Notes under the pieces: generated by a model
Told to the model about the DNA's origin: nothing
Seen by the model: the letters and a program-made list of their open reading frames with translations, nothing else
Database searches by the model: none
In this document: positions 25,960 through 36,741 of the stretch, piece by piece
Position numbering within the stretch: position 1 is the stretch's first letter
How the letters are laid out: every line of letters begins with the position of its first letter
Program-made: the position numbers and the translations under genes
From: Paulownia fortunei
Taxonomy: Eukaryota > Streptophyta > Magnoliopsida > Lamiales > Paulowniaceae
Assembly: GCA_019321725.1 (NCBI GenBank)
Contig: CM033121.1
Location: 12,214,001 to 12,278,000, forward strand
Direction of reading: 5' to 3'
DNA: 64,000 nt

Positions 25960-26700
25960 CTTACATCAAGTATTGGGAACAAAATTATATTTTAGTATTG
26001 TGATCATCCATGCATCAATGGGCAATCAGAACAATCAAATTAGACTTTGCAAGATATGCTTGGAGCTTGTACATTAGATTGTTGATGTTAATTGACAAAA
26101 TTTTTCCTTGGGTAGAATTTCTTATAACAACAGTGATAAGGCTACTTGAGATAGTTCTCTATGAGGCATTATATGATAGAAAATATAGGTCGTCATTTTA
26201 TTGAAATTAATTTGGAGTTCTTTTAGGCTGAATATGGTTTGAGAAATGATAGAAGTGGTAGAACAAATTGCCAATATATGGAAACTAGTTAGAGGTGATC
26301 ATAGAGTTATGCAAATTAAAGAGGAATATCGTTGTAATTTATGATAGGGGATCAAATTTTTGAAAGTGTCTCCAATGAAAGGAATTATACGGCTTGGGCA
26401 GAAAAAAAATAAAAATTTAGGGATGCTGCTTACAAACTCGACCTACCTGGATCAATGTCTCAAGTGCACAATGTATTTCATGTATCCATACTGAGGAAAT
26501 ATATTTTAAATCCATCTCATATTCTAAAGAATGAACGTAAAGAGGTCAAAGCAGATTTAAGTTATGATGAAAAATCTGTAGAGATTCTTCTACGAGAAGT
26601 AAAATAACTCAAAAATAAAAAGATCCCATTGGTTAAAGTATTATGGAGAAATCAGTCAACAGAATAAGCTACTTGGGAAAGGGAAGATGATATGAAAATC
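25960..26700 (+). pseudogene. A2 integrase and chromodomain remnant, cut at the 3' LTR
   Basis: An integrase core remnant (GTKLYF-like and NGQSEQ words near 25976-26035) is followed by the post-core region (KVSPMKG near 26360, VHNVFHVSILRKY near 26466-26505). A chromodomain with PLVKVLWRNQSTE and ATWEREDDM words lies at 26625-26700. The frame then runs directly into the middle of the LTR. The polypurine tract and roughly the first 1.1 kb of the 3' LTR have been deleted at this junction. Confidence 0.75.
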
Positions 26701-26701
26701 A

Positions 26702-28453
26702 AGTATGAGTTAAGAGTATTGGAATAAATTTTCTTCGGTTAGAAATTAAAATATTGCATGATAATTAAAGAGATGCACAGAACTGTCTCCATTGAATTTT
26801 AGATTCTTTCCTATGTGAAGGCAATGGTTTTACTGTATTAAATCCATTATTTTTGGAAATAATATGACTTGGAAATCCATTCTAAATGTGGTAAAAAATT
26901 CGGAGTGATTGAAAATACTTAAGGGTGCCAAAACCATTAATGTCATGAAGTGCACAAAACCATCACTGTAGGAAAATTTTGATTTAGTACACTGTGAAGG
27001 GAGCTGAACTTGGGAAGCTATATACATGATTTTTAGTCATTCTATGACATGGTTACATTTTATTTGATGTTAGCTAACTATGATAAAAATTAGAGAGTGA
27101 ATGAATATGTCTAACAGTGTCAAAATCATCATGTAAATTAATGTGGCAGCAAAAAAATATGAAGTTGTGAATCTGGTTGTATTTGGTTATAGTTTCTAAG
27201 TGGTATGGTTGTTTAGTTAAATTAAGATTAAGATCTTTATACTACATTAGGTATAATGAACTTGTTAATTAAGGATGGTGATTGATTTCTTGTATTTTTA
27301 CAGATTATTTCACATATAGGGTTGGGGAGTAATACTTAAAAAACATAGAAGTAACACACAATGGATCAAAGGTAAGTAAAGATTCATTTGCTACTACAAT
27401 GCATAGACATAGTAAATGTGTGATTTATTTCTAATACCATAGATCATATGTGCATAAAAGAGGGCACACATTATTGTCATTCATGTCCATTGAGCATACA
27501 TTCATGGGCATTGACATATGCATGCATCATATACTAGCATTGTGATAAATCTTACATTGCACGACATGATTTTGAGAAAGGAAAATATTTTACTGACCAC
27601 TACTAGTGCTCCGAAGTATGCATGGATTTGCATGGTTGTATGCATGGATTTACATGTTCGCGTGCATGGATTTGAATGCGTATGAGTATACATGGATTTG
27701 CATGCTTATATCATTATTGGTCATTGGATTATGGTAGTGTGCAGAGCTCTTTTTCGGTGCATGAGATAGTAGTATTGGTCAGGGGCCCAAGAAAGAAATG
27801 ATTTTGAGAGAAATGTTTTGATGCATGGACTGGCATTGTGGGCAAAGTAATTTTGAGATGCATGACTTAATATTATGGATTATTCTTTGACATGTATAAT
27901 CTTTACATGCTGGGCGTTCGCTCATATAGTTTATGCATTATAGGTGAGTCTGTTGATACTTGATACCATGGACTTACTGGGCAAGCCGTTGGGGTTCCTA
28001 CAGGTTCTGAGGATTAGTGTACATGGATGACGACCTGTTGGATTGTGTTGTGGGCATATTCTAATTTTTACCATCATTATTATTGTGTAAATTACTGATT
28101 ATATACAAAGGGCTACAAGGTGCAAAATGTCCTTACTTCTTCCAAAAGTAAAGGCTATTATTTTTATTTTTGAGTCTATCGTATTATAACTTTAGGATGC
28201 CCTATCCTATATAACTCTTGAAATTTGATAGTAAATCAGTCTGAGAATTGCGTGAGTGTGATGGGTGTTGTGTTTTTATATAAATTGTGATTTTTCTATA
28301 TAGAGGGTTATATGTGAGAATGCACTTTACTATTTTTCAAAGTGCTACATTTGATAAAAGTAAATATCTATATATACACATGCACACACATGCGCTACCT
28401 TGTCAAAATTATTGTTATACCAATATCTATATTTAGTGTTGGGGGGTGTTACA
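26702..28453 (+). repeat. 3' LTR of A2, 5'-truncated with an internal deletion
   Basis: Begins at GTATGAGTTAAGAGTATTGG, which lies about 1.1 kb inside the LTR, and ends GGGTGTTACA at 28453. Compared with the 5' LTR it also lacks about 150 bp at 27174, where GTGAATCTG joins TTGTATTTGG. Confidence 0.85.
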
Positions 28454-28977
28454 CTTACATCTCTTATATGTTGTGTATTTTATTATATAGAATCCAAAAA
28501 TCATAATTTTTTCTACTGAAAGTTTCGCCTTACAAACCCAAGGCCACCCCCACACTTTCACTACTCTCCCTATTGTGTTTAGTAGTTCATGATGTAGAAC
28601 CAAAACAACCCTAGTATTTGCTACTAAAATTTTCATGCAACAAACTCAAAGCCGCCACCACCCTCTTATTTCTCTCTCACTCTTATTCTGCATTCCAGGA
28701 TGTAGAGTCCAAAAAATCCTAGTTTTTGCTATTGAAGTTTTCACACAATAAAACACCATGCCATCCCCACCCGTCGCTACTCTCTCTCTGTTCTATATTT
28801 CAAGATGCAGAATTCAAAAAACCTTTATTTTTGCAACTGAAATTTTTGCTCCCACCTAGCTAACATCTCTCATATGTTGTGTATTTTATGATATAAAATC
28901 CAAAAAATCCTAATTTCTGCTATAGAAAGTTTCACATTATAAACCCTGACCACCCCCACCCTTTCGTTACTCTCCCT
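28454..28977. repeat. Higher-order satellite, block 3
   Basis: About one more unit: it resumes with CTTACATCTCTTATATG in register with block 2, has a first-subunit anchor near 28578, and is cut at CGTTACTCTCCCT by the Athila LTR. Confidence 0.9.
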
Positions 28978-30570
28978 TGATAAGTGCATATTTTAATATA
29001 TTTTTGTAACAAATCCTTTATACTTTTCTTGCTTATTCTTGTTAATATTATTGTTTTATTAATATTTTGTGTTAGGGAATAAATGGAAGCATGTTTCAGA
29101 CTTGTGCAGTTTTTGTAATTTGAGCATAACTTCATGATCAAAAGCCTATGGACCTGAAGCTTGTTTCATTTGAAAGCCAAGAGATAGAGGTACAACTTTT
29201 ATGTTGGAATCAGCCCAATTCAGTCTTGATGATAGCAGAAAATTCGTCCAAGTAGTTGCACAAAATGGATCACCAAAATTCGGATCAGAGTTCAGCCCAG
29301 TATTGACTTATTTTACCAATTCGGTTATATATCTTGAGCCCAAATTTATTTTGGTGAAATTTGGATATGTTATACCAAGAGGTAAATAAACAAGTTTCTG
29401 AAGACAAGATGGTGTGAAAATGTGTCAAATGGTAAAACCATAGGCTGCAAGTTGCTGCTGATGTTAAAGGGCGGCTCTTGGACATGACTCGGTAATTTGA
29501 CCATATCTCCTTCATCCGACCACAAATTTGACAAAAGATATATGAAAATATATCAGCGTGAAAGATCTACAATTTTTTTCTTCATGTATCTTCAAAATCT
29601 GGCTGTATCTGACGAAAAATATAATTCAATTCAGTGGTGAGAAATTTGTGTAACAACTTACCAACTCTTGGCAACTAGCATACCACTTGATTAACCCCTC
29701 CATTATTTGTTTGGCCTCTAGCTTACTCCAAGTACTATAAATAGGCCATGTATTAAGCTTGTAAGAGGAGGGGTAGAGGGTTTCTTTAGGCTAAGTTATC
29801 TAGTTTGTATGTTTTCTAGTATTGTAAGTTTTCTAGTAGTAATAGAAATGCATTCTCTAGTTTCTCTTATATTTTTAGTCTTTGTTACTTTTATTATGTC
29901 TTTCTAAATTTCATTTTGTTGAGGAAAAAGGGTGAATCTCTTGATGGAGGAAGAGAAATGGTTATAAGGGTAGAAATTGTTTAAGTATGTTGTATTATTA
30001 TTTTTATTTTTGATCTAAACCCTACTTGTTTTGTGGTGATTCTTGATTTATGTATCTCCAATGGCACAACAAATACTTGGGTTCATTTAGCTTATTGTAC
30101 GGTTTTACCCCACCGACTGCTAATGTGAAACCTTGATTTGTTGTTGACGAAGTGTACATAAATGCTTGATCCCATAAATAAGTGTTGGCGTTAAGAGATA
30201 ATTTGCAATAGTAAGACAATATCATGATTACCTTATTGCATGAGTTACTTGATAATATCTTCCATTGGAACCTTCATTATGTATGGATTCCAATTGTGGC
30301 AATTAATAGAGGTAAAAAGAATAAATAACCATTTCTCTATCCAAAACTCAAGAGTGGATCCCTAATCCTCAGTACTTTTATTACTTCGGTTTTTCTTTAG
30401 TTACATCATACATTAATTGTTCATATATTTTGATTCACATAAACTCCATCTTTTTAGAAATATAAACTTGAATTCTTCAAACAACTTCCCTGTGGATCGA
30501 CCTCGGACTCACGAGAAATTTATTACTTACTACAACCTGCACTTGGGTTTGCAACCTTAAAGTTGTAGCA
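28978..30570 (+). repeat. 5' LTR of Athila copy 1
   Basis: Starts TGATAAGTGCATATTTT and ends CCTTAAAGTTGTAGCA. It aligns with the LTR at 52838-54472, but lacks about 200 bp after GTTAGGGAATAA that the other copy has. It is inserted in the satellite; the preceding five bases are TCCCT. Confidence 0.9.
29736..29743 (+). promoter_or_regulatory. Candidate TATA box in the Athila LTR
   Basis: TATAAATA in the context AGTACTATAAATAGGCC. The same box is kept in the other LTR at 53614-53621, so it is the likely core promoter of the genomic transcript. Confidence 0.6.
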
Positions 30571-30576
30571 AGTTTT

Positions 30577-30593
30577 TGGCGCCGTTGCCGGGG
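30577..30593 (+). other. Primer-binding site, tRNA-Asp type
   Basis: TGGCGCCGTTGCCGGGG lies six bases after the LTR. This is the characteristic Athila primer site, complementary to the 3' end of tRNA-Asp. Confidence 0.92.
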
Positions 30594-30768
30594 AAGGCAA
30601 GGTAAGTATTCAGGTTTGTTAATATTTTTCCTTTGTAAATATAGTTTGTTTATTTTCTTTATGGATATATGGTTATATGGTATCGTAGTCATAATTCTAC
30701 GTTTAGTAAGAAATAATTCCGAAACTTTGTTTGGAAATTTGTTTGAATCATCTCCACACACTTCCACC

Positions 30769-31850
30769 ATGGCTGAAAATGAAAGTGTCCAGGATGAAAA
30801 TGAGAATCAACAGGTGCGTACCATGCGTTATTACTTGCAACCTCCTCGAAATTCTTCTCCTTCTTGTTTCATTTTTCCTCTAAATGCAAATAATTTTCGA
30901 TTCAAGTCAGGTATGATCCCTTTACTTCCTAATTTCCATGGTTTAGACTCTGAAAGCCTTACTTGCATTTAAAAGAATTTGATGAAGTATGTGCCACTTT
31001 TGATGATCAAACTTGCACAAATGAGATTGTTAAGCTCAAATTATTTCCTTTCTCTTTAAAAGATAAAGCAAAAAATTGGCTTAATTCTTTAAAACCTAGG
31101 TCAATTGGCACTTGGCAAGAAATGCAAGCTGAATTCTTGAAAAAATTCTTTCCAACTCATAAAACTAATGCTTTGAAAAGACAAATTCAAAATTTTTCTC
31201 AAAATTCGAATGAAGTTTTCTTTCAATGTTGGGAAAGATTTAAAGATTTGTTGAATTCATGCCCACATCATGGTTTTGAAAAATGGCGCTTAATTAGTTT
31301 CTTTTATGAAGGTTTAACTCCTGAAACAAAACAATTTGTTGAAACAATGTGTAATGGTGAGTTTCTTGATAAGGAACCTGATGAAGCCCTAGAATATCTA
31401 GATCATTTGGCAGAAAACTCTCAATCATGGCATAGTGTTAATTCTTCCGAAGGTTCTATTAGATCTAATCTTGCTAATAGTAATAAAGGAAAATATTACC
31501 TTAGCCAAGAAGATGATCTAAATGCTAGACTTGCTAGTTTAACAAGAAAAGTTGAAGCCATGGAACTTAAAAAAGTAAAGGAAATCAAATCTGTGCAAGA
31601 GGAAGAAGTTTGTAGCAATTGTGAACTTTTGGGGCACTCCACCAATGAATGTCCAAACATTCCAGTACAAGCAAATTTTATGAACACATTCAAAAAACCT
31701 TTCCATTCTCCATATTCTGAAACTTACAATCCACAATGGAGAAATCATCCCAATTTCAGTTGGCGAGATGATAACCGTGCCCAACCACTGCATTCACAAA
31801 AACCACAAACTTTCATTCTTATCCACTCCACATACAAAATCCATTGAGGA
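30769..31850 (+). pseudogene. gag: Athila gag (capsid/nucleocapsid), frameshifted
   Basis: Structural polyprotein that packages the element RNA. I chose ATG 30769 (context CCACCATGG, start MAENESVQDENENQQ) because it lies past the leader and opens an acidic N-terminus like other Athila gags; an upstream in-frame ATG at 30616 encodes only untypical leader sequence. A single-base shift near 30955-30965 moves to the frame read from 30963, which holds the capsid block (FPFSLKDKAKNWLNSLKP, WERFKDLLNSCPHHGF). A CX2CX4HX4C zinc knuckle (CSNCELLGHSTNEC) lies near 31611-31652. The frame is lost again near 31810-31840. Identity to the family is obvious despite the breaks. Confidence 0.9.
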
Positions 31851-32510
31851 GACTTTGCAAGCATTTATGCATGAACAAACAAACATCAATAATCAGACTT
31901 CACAAGCTATCAATGAGATCAGAAGCACACTTTCAACACTGACAACTTCTTTGCGTACTCATGAAAAAGGTAAATTTCCTGCTCAACCTCAACCTAATCC
32001 TTCCTCAGTGTCATGTTTCTTCTTCAGGTGAAAATGCAGTCAAGGAGGCTAATTCAGTTACAACTCTTCGGAATGGAAAAGTTGTTGACAAGACTATTCA
32101 TCCCAAGGAGAAAGTTTCTAATCCACCTCCAGAAATGAAAAATGGAAATAGTCTTGACGATGAAGGTAAGTTTGAAGAAGGTAAGTTGAAAATGATGAAA
32201 AAAAAAATATTTACCTCCAGCACCCTTTCCTCAAAGATTGCAAGCAACTCAGAAATTGAACTCAAATGCTGAAATTTTTGAAATTTTTAAACAAGTCAAG
32301 ATTAATATTCCATTATTGGATGCAATCAAGCAAGTTCCACCTTATGCCAAATTTTTGAAAGATTTGTGTACAATCAAAAGAAAACATCATGTACAAAAGA
32401 AGGCATTTTTAACTGAAAGTGTTAGTTCAATCATTCAACAATTCACTCCACCAAGTACAAAGATCCAGGTTGTCCAACCATTTCATGTATCATAGGAAAC
32501 ACTAGAATAG
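31800..32510 (+). pseudogene. Athila gag C-terminus and gag-protease linker
   Basis: Three overlapping frames continue the polyprotein: a helical stretch with SIEETLQAFMHEQTN (31768-32031 frame), a linker with GENAVKEANSVTTLRNGK (31961-32272 frame), then LLDAIKQVPPYAKFLKDL (32238-32495 frame), the conserved block just before protease in Athila. Shifts are near 32015 (one extra base), in the A run at 32195-32210, and near 32485. I see no in-frame nonsense substitutions. Confidence 0.8.
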
Positions 32511-33126
32511 AGCGTGCTTTGCTTGATCTTGGTGCTAGTGTAAATCTTCTACCTTTCTCAGTTTATGAACAGTTAGGTTTGGGAGAACTTAAAACAACTT
32601 CTGTTGTACTCCAACTAGCTGACCGTTCGATTAAAGTTCCAAAGGGAATAGTAGAAGATGTGTTGGTACAAATTGATAAGTTTTACTTTCCAGTTGATTT
32701 CATTATTTTGGACACAGAGCCTGTTGCACAAACACATACACAAATTCCTATCATTTTGGGTCGTCCTTTTCTTGCAACTTCAAATGCTTTGATCAATTGT
32801 AGAAATGGTATTTTGAAGTTATCATTTGGAAATATGACTTTGGAACTAAATGTGTTTAATGTTTGTATGCAACCTGCAGAAGATGTCGAAGTACATGAAG
32901 TGGATTCAATTGAGGAACTTGTTCATGAATACTTTACTACTACTAACTCTTCAGATTCTTTGGAGACTTGTTTTGAAAGTGAAAGTATTTATAAAAAGGA
33001 ACACACTAATACTATCTCTGAATTTTTGCAGGTACAAGAAAAATATTTTTGGAAGCCAAGGTTCGAAGAACTTTCATCATCAACAGTAAAATCTATTCCA
33101 TCAAGTATTAAAGCTCCCGTGGTTGA
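32495..33126 (+). pseudogene. pro: Athila aspartic protease
   Basis: Cleaves the polyprotein. The reading frame contains IERALLDLGASVNLLP, whose D-(L)-G-A is the active-site motif (the usual D[ST]G is DLG in Athila), then LQLADRSIKVPKG, VDFIILD and IPIILGRPFLATSNALI, the expected order of a retropepsin-like fold. A spacer follows before RT. There is no start codon because it is part of gag-pol. The ATG at 32519 lies just inside the domain by chance. The domain looks complete. The frame breaks on both sides (near 32485, and 33128 where one T is missing). Confidence 0.88.
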
Positions 33127-33760
33127 TTGAAACCTTTGCCAGTTAATTTGAAATACTCTTTCTTGGGTGAGAATGAGACTTTTCCAGTAATAATTTCTTC
33201 CAAACTCGATGCATCTCAAGAAGGTAAGTTGATCGAAACTCTGAAAATGCATAAGAATGCTTTAGGATGGACCATTGCTGATATTAAAGGTATTAATCCT
33301 TTCATTTGCACACATAACATCTATCTAGAGGAAAATGCTAAACCATCTAGAGAAATGCAACGAAGGCTAAATCCTAATATGAAAGAAGTAGTAAGAAATG
33401 AAGTCATTAAACTCTTAGATAATGGAATCATTTATTCTATTTCTGATAGCAAATGGGTAAGTCCTACTCAAGTTGTACCTAAGAAATCTGGAGTTACTGT
33501 AGTCAAGAATGAGAATGATGAATTAATTCCAACTAGGACTGTTACTGGTTGGCGAATGTGCATTGACTATAGAAAACTCAACTCAGTTACTAGAAAAGAT
33601 CATTTTCCATTACCTTTCATGGATCAAATTTTAGAAAGAGTTGCGGACACGAATTTTATTGCTTTTTAGATGGATATTCTGGTATAATCAAATTGCAATT
33701 GCACTTGAAGATCAAGAGAAAAAACTTTTACATGTCCTTTTGGTACTTTTGCATATCGAA
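33127..33760 (+). pseudogene. pol: Athila reverse transcriptase, N-terminal part
   Basis: RNA-directed DNA polymerase. Frame 33127-33669 holds LGWTIADIKGINPFICTH, REMQRRLNPNMKEVV, SKWVSPTQVVPKKSG and WRMCIDYRKLN...HFPLPFMDQ, the fingers and first palm motifs in the correct order. A shift near 33665 and another near 33757 interrupt the [15 protein letters not shown] segment. Between them the nucleotide sequence still resembles the family but is out of frame. Confidence 0.9.
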
Positions 33761-34832
33761 GATGCCTTTTGGATTATGTAATGCACCAGCTACATTCCAA
33801 CGATGCATGCTTAGTATTTTTAGTGACATGGTTGAACGTTTTCTTGAAGTCTTCATGGATGATTTTTCTATTTTTGGTAATTCATTTGATGATTGCTTAT
33901 CTAATTTAGAAAAGGTTTTGATCAGGTGTGAAGAAAAGAATCTTGTGCTCAATTGGGAGAAATGTCACTTCATGGTAACAACTGGTATTGTTCTTGGACA
34001 CATTATATCATCAGAAGGTATTGAGGTTGACAAATCTAAAATTGAGTTAATTGCCAATTTGCCAACACCAAAGACTGTGAAGGAGATTAGATCATTTTTA
34101 GGACATGCTGGTTTTTATAGAAGATTTATCAAAGATTTTAGTATAATATCTAAACCTTTGTGTAATCTTCTAACAAAAGACACTATTTTTGAATGGACTG
34201 AAAACTGTGAAAATGCTTTTGTTAAGCTTAAAAGCATGCTTACGTCTGCTCCAATCATGCAGCCTCCAGATTGGACTTTACCTTTTGAAATAATGTGTGA
34301 TGCTAGTGATTATGCTGTTGGAGCTGTCTTGGGACAAAGAAAAGATAAAAAACCATATGTTATTTACTATGCAAGTAAAACTTTAAATGGTGCTCAATTG
34401 AATTATACAACAACTGAAAAAGAATTACTTGCTGTAGTTTTTGCATTGGATAAATTTCGATCTTATCTTGTTGGCTCACCAATTGTTGTTTTCAGTGATC
34501 ATGCAGCTTTGAAATATCTTTTGTCAAAAAAAGATGCTAAACCAAGACTGATTAGGTGGATTCTCTTACTCCAGGAATTTAATGTTACTATTCGAGATAA
34601 AAAGGGAGTAGAGAATGTAGTGGCTGATCATTTGTCGAGACTTGTTTGTGATGACTCATTTCAAACCACACCTATTAATGACACTTTCCCTGATGAACAA
34701 CTATTTAATGTTTCTATTTTACCTTGGTTTGCTGACATTGTTAATTTTCTTGTGACAGGAAAGATGCCATCGCATTGGAACTCTCAAGATAAAAAGAAGT
34801 TTTTGACTGAGGTTAAAAATTTTTTGGGATGA
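33760..34832 (+). pseudogene. pol: Athila reverse transcriptase C-terminal part and RNase H
   Basis: In-frame after [15 protein letters not shown]. The catalytic box FMDDF is at 33852-33866 (YxDD equivalent), followed by [40 protein letters not shown] and the thumb. RNase H follows from about 34280 ([16 protein letters not shown] with the first catalytic Asp; [18 protein letters not shown] with the Glu; [13 protein letters not shown] with the next Asp; VVADHLSRL at the end). All four classical blocks are visible. The frame ends at 34832 because the run of T near 34825 has changed length; copy 2 has FYWNDPYLF at this place. Confidence 0.93.
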
Positions 34833-36010
34833 TCCATACCTATTCAAATATTGTCCGGATCAAATCTTTCGAAGATGTGTGCCTGACAATGAGATAGGTA
34901 ATATTGTCAAATTTTGTCATTCAGAAGCATGTGGTGGTCATTTTTCTGTAAAGAAAACTACTGCAAAAATCTTGCAATGTGGATTTTATTGGCCAACTCT
35001 TTTCAAAGATACTTACACTTTCTGCAAAAGTTGTGAAAATTGTCAAAAGTTAGGGTCCCTTTCAAAGAGAAATATGATGCCCCTACACCCTATCCTAGTG
35101 ATTGAAATCTTTGACTGTTGGGGTATTGATTTTATGGGGCCATTTCCATTATCATTTGGTTTTCTTTACATATTGGTTGCCATAGATTATGTTTCAAAAT
35201 GGATCGAGGCAATTCCTTGTCGAAACAATGATCACAAAATAGTGATAAAATTTTTGAAAGAAAATATTTTAAGTCGATTTGGAATTCCTAGATCTATTAT
35301 CAGTGATGGGGGAAAACATTTTTGTAACAAAGTTTTCGAACTTTAATGAAGAAATATGGAATCATACATAAAGTTGCAACCCCTTATCACCCTCAGACAA
35401 ATGGACAAGTTGAACTTGCAAATAGGGAGATAAAACAAATTTTGGAGAAAACAGTTAACCCAAACCGTAAAGATTGGTCTCTTAGACTTACCGATACACT
35501 TTGGGCATATAGAACTGCTTTCAAAACATCATTAGGCATGTCTCCTTATAGGATAGTTTATGGAAAACCTTGTCATTTACCTGTTGAACTTGAACATAAA
35601 GCTTATTGGGCAATCAAAATGTTTAACTTCAACCTTGATGAAGCTTCAAAATTGCGCAAATTGCAAATCAATGAACTTCAAGAACTGAGAAATGATGCAT
35701 ATGAGAATTCTAAAATTTATAAAGCAAGAATCAAAGATTTTCATGATAATAAAATTTCAAGAAAAATATTTGAGGTTGGTCAAAAGGTTTTGCTTTATAA
35801 TTCTCGATTGCATTTGTTTCCTGAAAATTGAGATCAAGGTGGAGTGGTCCTTTTGTTGTAAAAAAAGTATATCCTTATGGGGCGATTGACATTGAGAATC
35901 CTAGAAATGGTAACATATTCAAAGTAAATGGACAAAGAGTTAAACCATTTCTAGAAAATCAATTTTCACAAGAGGAAATTCTTTTTCTTTCTAACCCTTG
36001 TTATGATTAG
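34833..36010 (+). pseudogene. pol: Athila integrase
   Basis: Inserts the cDNA. The N-terminal HHCC zinc domain is HSEACGGHF...CKSCENCQ (34918-35045). In the core, the first catalytic Asp is in GIDFMGPFP (~35125), the second in IISDGGKHF (~35300), and the Glu in [16 protein letters not shown] (~35390-35435). Then comes [22 protein letters not shown] and a C-terminal domain with [14 protein letters not shown] and RWSGPFVV. There are two shifts: near 35340 (a G missing before ACTTTAATG) and near 35829 (a G missing in CCTGAAAATTG; copy 2 has an extra G). It ends at TAG 36008-36010. No chromodomain, as expected for Athila. Confidence 0.92.
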
Positions 36011-36106
36011 TGTTGTATATACTCATTTTTCTGACATTATTTTTTTTTTCTTCTTCTTTTATTTTTTTCTTTTCCGGTTAAATGGCGGATAACGGTACTC
36101 CGTGGC

Positions 36107-36113
36107 TATAAAA
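36107..36113 (+). promoter_or_regulatory. Candidate internal TATA box upstream of the accessory genes
   Basis: TATAAAA in the context GTGGCTATAAAAGTCGG, 85 bases before ATG 36198, with a pyrimidine-rich leader between. This suggests a separate promoter for ORF-A and the LOG-like gene (inference). In copy 2 the equivalent reads GTGGCTATTGAAGTC, so the box is lost there. Confidence 0.45.
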
Positions 36114-36197
36114 GTCGGACTTGTCAGTTTCCCAAACAACTGAAATCTTTGTACAAATTTTCTTTGTTTTCTCATTCTCTTTTCTTGTTTTTTCAAA

Positions 36198-36741
36198 ATG
36201 GGTGACATTTTTCTAACTCTCAAGAAGCGATTTCCTTTTCTTCCTAAAAATGCAATTTTGAAAATTTATAAAATCAGGATTGAAAGATTGAGGATGCTTA
36301 TGCACAAGGGCATCCCGGAGGACATACGATGGATAATTGAAGCAAAGGTAAGGGCAGGTGAGTTTTCACATGAGTTTACTAGATACATGTCTGGTTTTGG
36401 TAAAAGCACATATTCAAAAAAACGAAGGGCAAAAAAATGAAAGTTTGTCATATTGTGCTAGATGGACTTGCAACACAAAGTGTCGTTCTTTAGGAATGGT
36501 CTCTAAAAATCGAGAAGATAAACTTAAATTCATTATGGATGGACTGAGTAAGGAGTCTTTAGATCACATTATATTGACTCTTGAGACGCATTCATGTGGA
36601 TTGGTACAACGTGCAATTCTTGATTTATGGGATCGTTTTCGAAATGAATATGAGCTTTATAGTCTTGGGAATCTGACATTAAAAGACCCTGTTTGCCAGT
36701 TTATAAGAAAACTGGATGGGAAGCATATCCTCGACCCATAG
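36198..36741 (+). pseudogene. ORF-A, conserved accessory protein of unknown family
   Basis: ATG 36198 (context CAAAATGGG) opens MGDIFLTLKKRFPFLPKN, followed by IYKIRIERLRMLMHKGIPED and a basic tail. A frame change near 36420-36440 leads to a second half with RWTCNTKCRSLGMVSKNRED, ESLDHIILTLETHSCGLV, AILDLWDRFRNEYELYSLG and FIRKLDGKHILDP. Copy 2 (47388-47947) keeps the same two halves and reads CHKCD-WTCNTKC at the joint, a possible CX2CX4CX3C zinc-binding site. The TAG at 36739 is shared by both copies, and the frame stays open for another 26 codons in both. I do not recognise the family. It occupies the env-like position of Athila elements, but no signal peptide or membrane segment is visible. 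Confidence 0.6.

Larger units (their letters stand above)
19288..28453 (+). mobile_element. Family A Ty3/Gypsy element A2
   Basis: Plus-strand relative of A1. The 5' LTR is 19288-23451 (with a nested insertion), the primer-binding site is at 23455, a ~3.25-kb interior follows, and a truncated 3' LTR ends at 28453. Flanks are CTTAT (19283-19287) and CTTAC (28454-28458), a 5-bp target duplication with one C-to-T change. The satellite continues in register on both sides. The outermost LTR bases read AATAATACCC instead of TGTGATACCC, mostly G-to-A changes. The interior is collinear with A1 and likewise lacks recognisable gag and protease. Confidence 0.88.

Noticed and set aside
29201..29515. Opposing open frames within the Athila 5' LTR
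   Set aside because: They overlap each other in an LTR, are not kept in the other LTR copy, and match no family I know.
36198..36741. ORF-A as a retroviral-type envelope gene
   Set aside because: It is in the env-like position but has no signal peptide, transmembrane segment or glycosylation-rich ectodomain; it is basic and possibly zinc-binding.
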